A stretch of DNA of 64,000 bases from Xiphydria camelus (GCA_963678675.1 OY783197.1:18470182-18534181); one strand, 5' to 3'; positions 9,805 to 22,145 are shown, counted from the stretch's first letter. Translations and numbers: made by a program. The notes: generated from the letters alone by a model not told the origin.

Positions 9805-9988
9805 AACGGTCAAACTGCCCTGGATATCGCGCAAAAGCTCGGCTACATCAGCGTCGTCGAGACGCTGAAGGTCGTTACCGAGACCGTCATCACGACGACG
9901 CACACCGTCACCATCGAGGAGAAGTACAAGGTCCAAGCGCCCGAGTCCATGCAGGAGACGTTCATGAGCGACAGCGAGGACGAAGGTG
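9805..9988 (+). CDS. Ank2: Ank2 exon: ankyrin repeat 24 and acidic linker start
   Basis: Acceptor tcgcatcag; donor GGTG|GTAAGT, leaving in phase 1. [19 protein letters not shown] closes the solenoid, followed by [16 protein letters not shown] and the acidic [11 protein letters not shown] typical of insect Ank2. Confidence 0.95.
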
Positions 9989-11467
9989 GTAAGTGGATCG
10001 CTTTGGAAATGACTGTGCACATGTCAGTCTTACTTGGCGTGTATGTGTGTGTAAAAGTAGAATATTCCGGGACGAATTCAACGAGCCAAGGGAAAGGAAA
10101 GCTTCCAAGCTTTTCTTTCCAATTCGAAAGACTATTTATTTATCTGGCCTTTTCGATCGTTGGCACTTTTCATTGGTGTTTTGTCCGCTCTTACATTCGC
10201 TTCTTTTCATTGGCAGATGACTTCTGAATCGAACTTACCGATCAAATTATGAGAAATACGCGTAGAAATTAGAAACGATCGCGAATGGTATTTTCACGCG
10301 GCCGAAAATTTGCATGAAGATCTGAAGTATTGAAATCTTTGCCGGGCATTGGCACGCAATGCATTTTTTAGTCAGAATTTGGCGCTGCGGGTTTTTGACG
10401 TAACAAAACGGATGATGGACTGTCATTGATAGATATTAGACTTTACGATTGACGCGTCCGGAAGAGGACGTCTTTTTCGACGAATTATATTACACCCGCA
10501 TGTACAAAGTTGCAATTTGCATGAAGGAGGCATGAGGCGGATTAGACTCTGTAAGCATGAATTGCTGAGAGGTTGCTTTTGCATTTTGGTTTCTCTCAAT
10601 TTGAGATTTATCCTTTTCCCCAACCAAATATAGAGATATATACGAGGGATTAGACGTTACGCCGCGAAATAGGGCAATGATCGGTTCGAGTTGATCGGCG
10701 ATCCATAGTCGTTTTCACTAGTTTTGGGAGAAATTAGAGCTTACGAATATTAGAAAAAAAAAACCCGGAACTCGTTCGACTGGCGATTCGCCGGACTCTC
10801 TTTAGAGGGAGGATTAGTCGATATTTGTTCTCGTACTTTCGTTTTGTCTTTCTCTTCAAAATTCCTTTCTTGTATGATTGCGGTCGATATATTCAGTTAC
10901 ACAGTTATGGTCTGCTTGTTCTGTTACGTTCCAAGACTGCATAAGTTCGGCAAGAGCATGCGTTCAGCACACATTTTCACTGGGTTGCTATTCGAATCTG
11001 TCGCGGCCGGCGGAACGTTCGAACTTATTGAAAAACTTCGTTCGACGCTCTCCGGATTATTTTCCTCCTCAATTTTTACTGCGACAGTCTGATAATCCCG
11101 AATTACATTCTTCTCTGTAAATAGAATCTGATTCTCCTACAAAGTCGTTAAACGGATTTGTGATTCGCAAGTGTAGTTTTGTCATTTAACGATAAAACGC
11201 TCGTCGGGGAGCTTTTGCAACGGCAGATTCTAAATTGGCTTTCCCCGAACAAATTCGAGAATCAATTGCAGAGTCTTTTCTTTCGAAAAATAATTGAATT
11301 TTATGTCTCGCTCCTCACAATTTCGATGGAACGTACGCGTCGTCGACGGGAGCGTCCCGACACTAGCAACTCAGTGAAATCAAAATTTAGAAAAAAAAAC
11401 CAGAGAATATCGAAGAATATTAGGGAATTGATGGAGAACGACCTTACTCGACGGCGTGCCGATGTAG
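9989..11467. other. Intron, nothing distinct
   Basis: No repeat or element is recognisable. A frame open from 11179 runs into the following cassette exon, so part of its 3' end could be transcribed as an alternative 5' exon. Confidence 0.5.
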
Positions 11468-11572
11468 GTGGTGATGAAATCGGCATGGCGGCGATGAATG
11501 TGTACGGGCAGCCGCCACACGCGCAACATGTGTACCTCCCTTCCTACTACCAGGGCCAAATGACCTACACTC
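11468..11572 (+). CDS. Ank2: Ank2 optional cassette exon in the linker (35 codons)
   Basis: Acceptor gccgatgtag (poor pyrimidine tract); donor ACTC|GTAAGT (strong). Phase 1 in and phase 1 out with exactly 105 bases, so inclusion or skipping keeps frame. Reads GGDEIGMAAMNVYGQPPHAQ, then a Tyr-rich tail ending TYTR, which joins EDPMLSD of the next exon. The Tyr/Gln/His-rich composition suggests a disordered insertion between ANK repeats and ZU5. The frame is also open upstream to Met codons at 11325 and 11431, so use as a first exon is possible. Confidence 0.75.
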
Positions 11573-14500
11573 GTAAGTTCTCTCTGACTGTCTCGCTGTC
11601 TCTCTCTCCCCCCTCTCTCTCTCTCTCTCTGTTACTCTATTTCTCGACACATCCTTCGTCGATCCAGGGCCCTCCATTTTCGCAGTTTCTCACCTTGAAA
11701 AGTTGCTGACGCTTCTTCCACCTATTGAAAGTGTGAAACTTCGTTTAAAATCAAATTAATGAGAAAAACTCTTGACACGTAAAAAGTCACCGGATGACGA
11801 AAGCAACTTTTCAAGATGACACACAACTTTCCTGCCATTCCTCGTAATATAAATTCGATGTGAGCTTCATCCCATTGCTTTCAATCTTGACTGCGATCAC
11901 TGGCATCAGTAATACATAATTTCGTCTGCCTTACCCCTTTTTTTCGTGTAGCTAATTGACTCTGTACGTGTATACTCCCCTTCGCTCTCACATATTGAAA
12001 TCATGCCATATATACGTATACTCTGCTAGCTGTACTGGACCATTCTCTCACTCTCGCCAGTCACTTACATATACTATTATCTACTCGTAAATAAGGTAAA
12101 CAGATTTCGTTCCTTCATTCACAAGTTAATCTTTATACGCCTAAGTAACACACAGCCTCGCATACGATATCACACATAATCGCTAGTAGCTCTTGTTATA
12201 ATTTACCGTACCGTTATACGCGCGTCATCAAATTCGCAATGACATTACAGCTACGCGATTCTGATTTTTGCGTGCACTTCGTGGGTCCAAAGCGAAATTA
12301 AGACTACGCGAAGTGCCGAGTTGATTAACAGCACACGCGTCTCTAAATAACTCGGAATCACCGTCAAGCGCCCCTCCGCAGGAATTTCTTTGTGGTGAAA
12401 TCGGTGCAATTAGCACATCGCAATTTTAGCGCCCGCGAGGAGTGAGTTACATCCCTGCCAACAACGCGCATAACCGAGTGTCAGTGTACCAATAGCTAGA
12501 CGTACTCGCGATGACGGTGCTATTATTAGCAGTGATATAGGTCAGGCACCACCTAGGTATGTCGAGGAATTCCACTTTGGACCGATCTAGGCGCCTAGTC
12601 GCGCGTCCCAAATATCGAGCGCCGTTCCAGGATGATATTCTCCCGGCGCGCCACAGCGAGCGACGACCAGTTTCAAGAAGATCACGCAGCCTCCCGTTCG
12701 AGCGCTGAGCGATCCGCATACGCGCGCGCGCTCCCCACGGAAGCGTCGATGTCGTGTCCAGCTCATGAACATCGTTCGGTCACTACTTCCCGTCCTGGCG
12801 ATGAGAGCGCGCGATCCGCATGCGAGGAGCGATTACAGATGTCGAGCACGCGGCGCGCGGAAGCAACGACGCGTGCCGTGCGTGCAATTAAAAGGAGCTA
12901 TAGAGGCGGTGTCTGCCGCGCACGCGTGGCACAGTTGACTATGCGCGATTTACAGCGGTCGTTTCCAGTAGCGTACGTGCCTCATCGCCGTGGCAGAAGG
13001 AGGGCGTGCCATTGTCGGGGTGCAGCAATTTGCATGGCAATGGATATCGCGCGGCTGAGTGGTGTGGGAGCGTCTCACCGATGCCGGTCGTAGGCAAACG
13101 TGAGCGTCAGACTCCGAGCCTCAACGATCCGCTGCAATTCTGCCGCGTCTCGGCTACGATTACGCAGATGCAGATTCTGTCTATCGTCTGTCAATACGTG
13201 ACCATCGAAATTTACGGCGATTTATTGCAAGATTACGAAATCCATGCTTGTGCAATACTGCGCGTGAATGCAGACTCTGCTCTTTTTCTTACGCGTCGCG
13301 ATCGTCAGATAGGTAAACGGCAGAATAGCAGGAGGAAATTGCAAGCGCGTGAACTGGGTATTTTTTCCATTTTTTTTTTTGGATTCTGTGATCGTCAGAA
13401 GCTTACAGCTGTTTACTGTAAAAATACGCTGTGCGGTCTTACACGATGCCCCGTTGATCGCGGATGAACAATCGATTGCAGCAAACGTATTAGCGCGTAG
13501 ACTAATTTTTTTTCTTGAGCTTTGTAGCCGTCAGAGGTTTTCAGCAGAATTGCAACAGATAATTACAAGCGCGATGATTTTTCGACGTTCATCTCGACGC
13601 ATCTTACCACTTGTGACAAATATTTCAGCAGTGGGGTGGACGTATCTTGATAGAACGTTGCTGGTTTGCTGCACATTGAGAAAACAGTTTCTTAATAGTT
13701 AGTTTCTTATAAGCGTATATTTGAATACAACAAAATAAATATTTTGTTGGTATGAGCAATTTTCATGTATTAATGAAATATTTATTTCTCCGTGGTCAAG
13801 TCAACCGGTACCAGAGATATAAGCAGGTATCTTTTCACTGTCATTGAGAAACGTTGAAACTTGTTGTTATCGATGTGACTTACGGCTGTTCCTTGCACAT
13901 CAACGTGTTACGATGTTTTATAATGATAGTGAAAAGATATATTCTTTCTTCTGGCACTGGTCGAAGTATACGTTTATTAACTATAAGTTGACTGTTTTCT
14001 CAGTGAAGGCAGACAACGTACAGATTCTTGCGGAAGATGCTGTCATCAGACTTATAGCAGAAATCATTCCGATGCCTATAGAAGTGGCTGCAGGCAGCCG
14101 CACAGCAGACAGATGACAACACTAAGCGCTGCAACTCTGTTTTAACCCTTCGTTACTCACGTGGATTTTTGAAACATTAAAGGTCACCTGGGGTGTACCC
14201 TACATCCCAGTTAAAAATTAACGTTTTCTTATTTTTTAATACTTTTTTTTATTTTAAAGCTTGAGATATTGCCTAATGATCTCAATATTAGCAAAAAATA
14301 AATATCGTAATTTTTTAATTGAAAAAAAATGTACATATGAGGTCTCGGTTTTCACACGCTCAGGTCTGCCCTGCCGATTTTTATAAAACAAATAGTATAA
14401 ATAATAGACTGAGGATAGTTATCATACTCTCGTTTTATCAACGAAGGACAAATTAACAAATTGGAACACGTTTTATAGAAAAATATTAAATATCAAATTA

Positions 14501-16553
14501 ATTACAGACTGTCAAAACTACAACCCACGGCTCTTTGCAGCGTTCTGTCGAAGAGACAAATCGGTTTTGTCCCGCGCTTTTGGTGCCAAATTCTTCAATG
14601 AAATGTTCCCGAAGGGTATTGAAAGTGCAAACCTCGAAAAAAAAACTCTAGGCGTGGCATGCAAAAAAAGGAGGCTGGGGTTTAGCCCACACCCCACGTG
14701 AGCAACGAAGGGTTAACAGTCTTGCATGAGTTTTGCTGCAAGATTCGTTTGTTTTCCACGCTCACGTGGCTATCAGGGTAGGCTTACGCTGCACTTCCGT
14801 GGAGTCTTGTTTTCATCGGGTCGTCGTCGTCGTTTCTGTCTTTTACGACACTTCTCCACCTCCGCCTCGTCGTTTCGCTTCTTCTCCCCCTCTTTTCTCA
14901 TTCCGCCTTCGCACTACCTGTTACGCAACGGGTAGCGTGCAGCCTTGTTCCGCGCCGGTCTTGTTTTGCGCGGCACGGCGCTCGGCGTAGTCAGTCCGAC
15001 TCGCGCTGGCATCGGGCCAAATTCAAACTGCCGACCGAAATACTCGAATTTATATAACGAGCGCGCGCTCGCCCTCTCGGTCCACCGGCAGAGATATGGT
15101 TGACTTTTTGGAAGGCACGCCCGGCGTACGTGTGTGCGATGTATATAGAAACGCGTCGTGACGACGTGCGAAATAGGGGCCAAGGTAGCGCGGGAAACGT
15201 GTTTCGCGAACGCTAACGATCCCGCGCGTTTCCTGCTGCGAAGCAGGAGGAGGAACGAGATGAAAGAGGGCGGTGAAATATCGCGGCGAATTATCGTTTT
15301 CCGGGTTACCGACGGTTCGATTGGGGAGATTTAGGGAATGGTAGCGCGAATCGATTCAAGCCACCGGGGTTCAACCATCTTTCAGTCGCAAGAAGACACG
15401 CGCCGAAGATTCAATCGATCTTCCGTTAACCACTCGAAGGGTAATTCTGGAGTCGCTATCATCGTTCCACGAAGACATACATAACTTCGTCGGAAGTCTT
15501 GCAGCGTCTCTGGCACACTTGCGAAGAATTCAAGACTTCGGCCGCGCGCAGGTGCCACCCGAAGTATCGAGAAGTACTTTAAGAGTTCTCATCGAGACTG
15601 CCGACATCGAAGGAACCCCAGAGCAGTTCCACGGCAGCTGCCACCTGAAGCATCAGAGGGAGCCGCGGAACCGATTCGTCGACGCCCCGATCGCGTACGA
15701 TCGACGAGTGCCTCAGTCGCGGCGAACCGGAAGGAGGAAGCAGACGCGTGATCCAAAGGCACCGTCTTGGACGCCGCGCGTCGCTACACGCTTCCCCGTT
15801 TCGCGGCGTTCGCGCGCTCCGCGATCTGCCGAAAAAAAACCGCGGCGACGCTTTTGTCGCGCGCGACGCGTCGCGCCAGCATCTTCGGAAGCGCTATCAC
15901 GGGGGGGGACGCGTATTGGCCCGTACACCGCGCGGCGGAGTTCGCGAAGGGGTTATCGGCAACGCCGGGAAAAATCGTGAAAATATATCGTACGCGCAAA
16001 TGTAAATAAAGTTGCGAAAGCACCGGCAACCGCAGGTCTTATTATAAAATCGGTGATTCACGGAACGAGGTCGCATTGCTAGAACGCGCGCACCGAAGGC
16101 GCTTTTAATCCCTAGTCAGTCGCTGTTCCTGATCCCGCGAAGAAGGCGGCGGTGAATCTGTGATTCGCGCCGAGATCGTCCCTCGGGATCGACTAGTTTT
16201 CGGGAAGCCGAAATTCGCGTATTCGAGGGTAGAAATCGAAAAAAGAAACGAATCGACACGTTGATTTTTCGAAACGCGACAGTGCCAGTGCGCGTGTACG
16301 TGCGAAAACTGACGAGAAGGAATTGTCCCGCGGGATGAGAATAACTCCTGACAATTCACCGTTGATTTGACGAAGTGGAGAGATCCTTTCACGTTCGAAG
16401 GGAAATCCTTCAGCTCTGCGTAACAAAGTGCGGAGGGGTATACCGTGAAGTGTCACTCTTCCGGTCAAACGTCAGCGAGTGCCCGTCGGAGAGCGACTCT
16501 CGAAGGGGCGTCAGAGAAGATACCAAAGAAGACGATACCAAACAACCCGCAAG
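11573..16553. other. Long intron / candidate promoter region
   Basis: Holds the MITE at 14142-14716. Between about 13280 and 13600 there are loosely repeated blocks (gatcgtcag; cagaat(a/t)gca...caagcgcg) suggesting an old tandem duplication. From about 12.4 to 13.1 kb and 14.9 to 16.5 kb the DNA is CpG-rich; the second block ends at a candidate first exon. Open frames there have no recognisable protein. Confidence 0.45.
14142..14716. mobile_element. 575-base TTAA-flanked MITE, piggyBac-like ends
   Basis: TTAA at 14142-14145 is followed by CCCTTCGTTACTCACGTGG; the other end is CCCACGTGAGCAACGAAGGG then TTAA at 14713-14716. TTAA duplication with a CCCT-type terminal inverted repeat is the hallmark of piggyBac. 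About 190 bases near the right end (14505-14690) retain a short frame also present in the copy at 17346 (NPRLFAAF.RRDKSVLSRAFG), perhaps transposase residue; I could not match it. Confidence 0.85.
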
Positions 16554-16641
16554 ATGCCCGAGGGAAAAATGAAGGAAAAGAAGAGGCCGAAGAAGATGGC
16601 TTGCTGCGGATGCGCACGTAACAGGAACAGCGACATAATAT
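16554..16641 (+). CDS. Ank2: Candidate alternative first exon: basic, Cys-rich N-terminus spliced to the linker
   Basis: ATG at 16554 with A at -3. Reads MPEGKMKEKKRPKKMACCGC and then ARNRNSDII, ending at ATAAT|GTAAAT in phase 1. The next confident Ank2 exon (21068) enters in phase 1, so the join would read ...SDIICEDPMLSD. Lys/Arg-rich residues followed by a Cys-Cys-Gly-Cys cluster look like a palmitoylation/membrane-tethering N-terminus (inference). Such an isoform would lack all ankyrin repeats, as known for small vertebrate ankyrin isoforms. CpG-rich DNA precedes it. The donor is only moderate. No homologue is known to me. Confidence 0.5.
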
Positions 16642-17345
16642 GTAAATACGCTTGCGTCACCGCACGCTTTTGTCGCTCGTGACACAATTCGCTTCTCACG
16701 CATGTGGGGGAGGAGTGCAGCGAGGGGAACAAAGCTGCCAACTGTAATCATCCTCTCTGGCGTTGCGTGAAGGACGCGGGTTCCACTGTTGCTCTCTTTC
16801 TTTTTTTCCCATATTTTCGGGAAGAGTTATCAGCACCGCATCGCCCTGCTTTCCATTCGACGCTCGCTCGATGGTTTTCGCAAGCGGCGCGAGCCTTATC
16901 CGGTACTGTCCTTAATAGTTGTGGAGAACGGGCGTTACGAAGAGCGTTGTCACGCCGTTAACGATTATATAAACGATCGTAATTGCGAGGTCGCATGGTG
17001 GAAGAGTCGAGGAAGAGCCGGTATCGCGGAACTCGCCGCGCGAAATTGGGTCGTCCCGCGTGCTCTAAACTACCTTTTGAACGGACCATTCAAGACGCGC
17101 GCCGGAGCGCTCCGTCAGTCGGGACGTGCATAGTTCATACGCGAGAGGCTCTATAATAGAATCAAGGAAGCCGTTATTACGGCGTTTGATTAATAGCCCG
17201 TGCAACTGGGCGAAGGACGGACGGAGAATTGAGACGATTCTCCGCTTCGGTGGGCCTCTTCCGACATTCCGCTCCTCATCTTTGTACAGGGTGAAGGTCG
17301 CGATGTGATCGAGCGCCTCTCTCGATGTCAAATTCTTTTCTCCTT

Positions 17346-17941
17346 TTAACCCTTCGTTACTCACGTGGGTTTTTGAAACATATAAAGGTCACCTGGGGTG
17401 TACCCTACACCCCAGTTAATAATTAACGTTTTCTTAGTGAAAAATTGAAATTTTTAAACATTTTTCTTTTATTTTAAAGCTTGAGATATTGCCTAATGAT
17501 CTCAACATTTTTTAAAAAAATAAATATCGTAATTTTTTAATTGAAGAGAAATGTACATAAGTAAGAGGTCTCAGTTTTCACACGCTCAAGTCTCACTGCG
17601 GATTTTTATAAAAAAAATAGTATAAATAATAGACTGGGGATAGTTATCATACTCTCGTTTTATTAACGAAGGACACATTAACAAATTGGAACAAGTTTTA
17701 TAGAAAAATATTAAATATGAAATTAATTACAGACTGTCAAAACTACAACCCACGGCTCTTTGCAGCGTTCTATCGAAGAGACAAGTCTGTTTTGTCCCGC
17801 GCTTTTGGTGCCAAATTCTTTGATGAAATGTTCCCGAAAGGTACAGGAAGTGCCAACCTCGAAAAAAAAACTCCAGGCGTGGCATGCAAAAAAAGGAGGC
17901 TGGGGTGTAGCCTACATCCCACGTGAGCAACGAAGGGTTAA
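17346..17941. mobile_element. 596-base TTAA-flanked MITE, second copy
   Basis: Same family and orientation as 14142-14716: TTAA at 17346 and at 17938, ends CCCTTCGTTACTCACGTGG and CCCACGTGAGCAACGAAGGG. The two copies are highly similar over most of their length. The internal frame at 17717-17926 is intact here (ends in CKKRRLGCS..HPT) and slightly changed in the other copy. Confidence 0.87.
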
Positions 17942-17947
17942 AATGTC

Positions 17948-18214
17948 ATATCGACGCTGGCAAATAAGAACACCGTATCTCAATTTTTAGCCAAAATGAG
18001 TTAACATCACTTTTCAATATAAGAAATTCTCCTCTTTCAATTAAAACCATGATTTCTAAATTATTTTTGCAAATATGTGGATTTTTAAACAAAAAGTTGT
18101 TTAATCGTATCTAATTTATGGAAATTTGGCATAAATATTATCGACTTTAAACCTACTTTCTCTGAGAAACTGTCATTATTGAGATACGATGTTCTTATTT
18201 GCGAGCGTCGATAT
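17948..18214. mobile_element. 267-base palindrome-ended MITE with TA flanks
   Basis: Left end tcgacgctggcaaataagaa...gtatctcaat is the reverse complement of the right end attgagatacgatgttctta...gcgtcga, about 37 bases with two or three mismatches, flanked by TA. It sits six bases from the end of the previous MITE. Confidence 0.75.
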
Positions 18215-19590
18215 ATTCGTCTTTTTTTCGCGCAGATATCGTAGTCAAAGTAGAGCCCTCTTAGCTGGATAGCTGCAATTTCTGATCGCTCATTCGTAGC
18301 AATTTTTCTCCCTCGCATAATCGCAATTATAATTTACAATTGTCGTTTCGTTCTACATTCCCCGCAGTGCTCCCCGGCTCTCTTTGCGAGCAATCAGGGC
18401 AACCCGAGCGACGCGTCGAATTCCGCCCCGAGAGGATCTGCAACGTATCACAGCACGTCGAAAACGGGTCGAGCGGAACTGAGGAAGTTACATAAATTTC
18501 ACGCCACGGTCGTGAACTATTTCGGTCCGTGACTCCCGACTGCTCCGGGTTAATTCGATCGAGCACGACTTGATTCGATCGAGCAATTAGGCGGCGCCGT
18601 TTACGCGCCGCTAGAAAAATGTGGGTCGCCGCCGTGGTTGGGAGGTCGCGCGACCCGATAGATAAGTGGCGTCTTGAAACAACACGAATATCTTGGAGCG
18701 GTTTCAAGAGCAGAAGAGGGGAGGGCACGAATCGTCGTTTGTAAAAGTCGACACTCCCTCTTCTTCGACTCGTAGATTGATATCGTACCGAAAAGGCGCT
18801 AATATTTTACCAGAGAATGCGACTTCTTCTCGAGTCCGTCGCCTTTCTCGCGCAGTCTGTGCGGACGCGCGTGAAAAACCATCGCATCGAGCGAGCGTAA
18901 AAATAAAACTCGCGATAGTCGTCTTATCCGCGTGCGTATAGTGCCGTAATTCATTTGCCGGCGGTATCTCCTGGTTCACTCGCAGTCGATAAGGCGTCGC
19001 TCGTGGCAGGTATACAGGTGAAAAATAGCCCGATAACTTCGACACGCGCGCGAGTATTTGCAAATTAACAATCAGCGCGAAAATTATGCCGCGTATTTCT
19101 TTCGATCGCCTCGAACGAGAATCAAAACATCTGGGCGGGTCTTGTATTCCTCGCGCGAGGCTCTGACTTCACCTTTCACCTCCGCGTCGTTCGTTGTTCG
19201 CCTCGGATTCTCCTTCCTCGGATCTCGACGCGTGACACCGACCGCCGCCGCTCAACATCGAGTTGAGGTCTCTCTTCTTCTGGTCTCAAGTTCGGCCAAC
19301 ACCTTTGCCCTTAATTCGCGCGAATCGAGAAGCTCGTTCCCGGCGCGTACCACGCCTCGGCTCGTCTTGCCGTCGCGCGACGTCATCCGCGGACAGCGGT
19401 AGAATCTTACGTTGTAGCGTGACATCAGCACGTGTGTGTAGGCAGCGGCTTTGTGGGCCGATTGTCAATTAGATAATTGCACACCATTCGACGTTCCTAC
19501 GCGGTGAGTGTGTTAACGTTTCATCGAGAAGCAGAGCGAGAATCTAACCGTAGATCGCTACCGAAATAGTTATAAAAATTCGACACACTC

Positions 19591-19945
19591 CGTTCTGCGC
19601 GCGCGCGCGCGATAGATCATACGAAATTATTATCGTTGCCAGACTACGCGTAAACAGAATCGACTACAGCAGCGTCAGCTTCTTCGCTATCGAATATCTA
19701 TTTTCATCCACGTATCTCACGCATGTTTATATCGCCGAATCGTAACGATTGTACGCGCGGATCACATCGTATGTAAATTCCCGCGGAATTCTAATAACAA
19801 TCCCGCGCTGCATTCTGTGCGCGCGTGCGATAGATCACCGGGGAATTATCGTCGTTTCGAGACTGCAGGTAAACATAAGCGTCGCGTCGGTGTTGGGCAT
19901 CTGTTTTCATCTTCGTATCTCTTACGGGGGTTTATATCTCCAGAT
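19591..19945. repeat. Diverged tandem duplication, period about 220 bases
   Basis: 19591-19735 and 19811-19945 share order and wording: (c)attctg(c/t)gcgcgcg, gatagatca, aattatcgt, gtaaaca, atctgttttcatc, cgtatctc, gtttatatc. Old duplication with no coding sign. Confidence 0.5.
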
Positions 19946-21067
19946 TGTGTATAAGTCGATAAAATTCTTTGCTTATGTCCCAATATCACGGGCGGAATCT
20001 CTTCGAAGAGCTCATTTCCTTTGCGCTTTATCGTGTGACTCGCAAAATACAATTTGGGAAACAGAATCTCGAGATCAGTGGAGCCGTCGCAAGTCTCTTT
20101 GTGAACTCTTCGGACGAATACTTTCGTCTAAGCGCTGTCGACGTTGAAGCCGATGATTTTTTTAGTCCATTCGAGCAGTCGACGACGTGACCATCGTCGA
20201 GGATAAGCAACAGGTATTTGGTTGCGTCGCTTCGTGTCCTAATCGAAGGAGTTCGACCGAGTTTATCAGCCTTTCCCGCAACAAAGTACGTGATCGGAAC
20301 GCCGAGTGTCCGGCGTGTCTTCGATTTTCATCCACACCGTTACCGTGTAGGCGCGTTGCATCGCCGTGCTCCCTTCCAACGCCGCGTACGTGCCCCTGCG
20401 ATCGCGAGTACGCGGTAGTCTCTTGATCGCGTCGCATACACTCTTGCTAGGAAGGAAAGCACTCGAGATTCTGAAAATAGCTCGATAAATAAATTCTTAA
20501 AATATTTTTTACCATCGCCTCTCTTCGACGGACAGTGTCTGGTCAATTTAACCCAGAAGTACCTTCGAGTAACCTCCGTTTGGCGTTGGCTTGGGTTGCG
20601 GCTACGGCGCGGATGATCCAATGTAAACCACAAACACGACATGACCACTTTTTCTTACCGCTTCTTTCAGCTTGACTTTTCGACGCAGTTCGAGTTTATT
20701 TTGCAGACCGGCGAATTATCGTTTTTCCCCGTTTATTTGCAGTCGTAGAAAGGCGGGACAGGTATCAGACTTCCTCGATTTCACGCGCCTACTATTTCTG
20801 CATCGCTACGGCGAACCTGAATTCTTGTTGCCTCGCGGTAAACGGTCGATGTGTAGATGAGAAATAGCGTAGCGAGTGCGTGTAAATCGAAGAAATCTAC
20901 AAATGCGGGCCTATATACACTCGTAATCACCTATTCGTTATCACACTTACACACGCCAGCAGCGCGAAGTTTGATCTCAGTTTTGATTTATCATCGCAGT
21001 CGCCTCATTGTACGCTCGAGTACTGGATTCCGGCCTTTTTTTTTCTTACACTGAAACATGTTCACAG

Positions 21068-21196
21068 GCGAGGATCCGATGCTGAGCGACCAACAGCAGT
21101 ACCGCTACATGACTGTTGACGACATGAAGTCTATGGGAGACGAATCTATGCGCGTAAACGTCACGGACGACGAAAGGGACAACAGAAACTCCGGAG
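21068..21196 (+). CDS. Ank2: Ank2 linker exon
   Basis: Acceptor gttcacag; donor GGAG|GTGAGT. Completes Gly and reads EDPMLSDQQQYRYMTVDDMK, nearly the same as the fly Ank2 linker before the spectrin-binding module. Phase 1 in and out, 129 bases. Confidence 0.95.
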
Positions 21197-22145
21197 GTGA
21201 GTTTGGATTCCAGTTGCGTCAGTGTCGCTCGGAGAATTTGAATCGCGCTCGGCTTCTTTTAAGCGGCCCTCACACACGATCGGTATTACTGACAGTATTT
21301 CATAAGTATTTCATAATTCACCGCACACACGATCAGTATTTATGTCAGTATAGATTTGTAGTTCGTAGAGCACATCGTTGTTTTTCTGTACTATAATTTT
21401 AAAGAATGGACAAGAAACAAAAGGCTTGCATTGCAATTACATTATATTGTACAAGTTTAAAGGATCGCAAAAAGAAACAAAATTGACGTAAAGTTTCATA
21501 TCCTCTTTTTTTTGTCCCAATCTGAATATTCTTTCGTTGTGACGTTCACAACTCGGGCATTGACCTATATACATCGATAAATCTTTTTAGTACGGATTTT
21601 TTGGTTTCTCCTTGTTCATTCCCGAAATCGTAGCCGGGTGAGCCTATGTACGACGGCACGGGCACGTTGCTTCCATGGCTGCGCTTGAAATACTGTTCAA
21701 TTACTGATGCTCTTGCACTCAGACTATCAGTATTTTTATCAGTATTTTCGCTCCGCCCAAATATTGTACTTTCAGGATCCCGAAAGTATCATCAGTATAC
21801 TGATACTCCATCAGTATTTGCCCCCACACGGTCAGTAATATTGTCAGTATTTCGAAATACCGTCAGTAATACTGATCGTGTGAGGGCCGCTTTATGTTTA
21901 TCGTGGGGATACAGATTTGCGATTTCCGGCCCGACCGGATGAATTCAGCTACACATTTTTCTAGCGTGGCCAGAGAATTTTGAAATTTCCTATTGGAGGT
22001 TCCTCGCGTTGATAAACGTGATGGAGTCGAGCAATTTTATTTTCAGATTTTACCCTACTCCGTGGTAATCTTCCCTTGCATCGTTATTACCTCATCCCTT
22101 CGACGTGTCTTTCCAATTACTAGATTCGACCTGTTTTCTTTCCAG
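21197..22145. other. Intron occupied mostly by a Harbinger-like MITE
   Basis: The element fills 21262-21891. The remaining edges show nothing. Confidence 0.6.
21262..21891. mobile_element. 630-base MITE, TTA target duplication (PIF/Harbinger-like)
   Basis: Starts AGCGGCCCTCACACACGATC and ends GATCGTGTGAGGGCCGCT, with TTA on both sides (21259-21261 and 21892-21894). Sub-terminal cagtattt/tcagtaata motifs are repeated many times at both ends, probably transposase-binding sites. No transposase. Confidence 0.8.

Larger units (their letters stand above)
16642..21067. other. Intron with two adjacent MITEs and a diverged duplication
   Basis: Contains elements at 17346-17941 and 17948-18214 and a duplicated segment at 19591/19811, with CpG-rich sequence between. 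No supported exon seen. Confidence 0.5.

Noticed and set aside
12632..13093. Arg/Ser/Ala-rich frame in the linker intron as a possible exon
   Set aside because: Composition fits CpG-rich random sequence, with overlapping frames on the other strand; no splice-site or phase support.
15519..15980. Arg-rich frame upstream of the 16554 first exon
   Set aside because: Open in three frames and on both strands because of CpG richness; more likely promoter or 5' UTR DNA.
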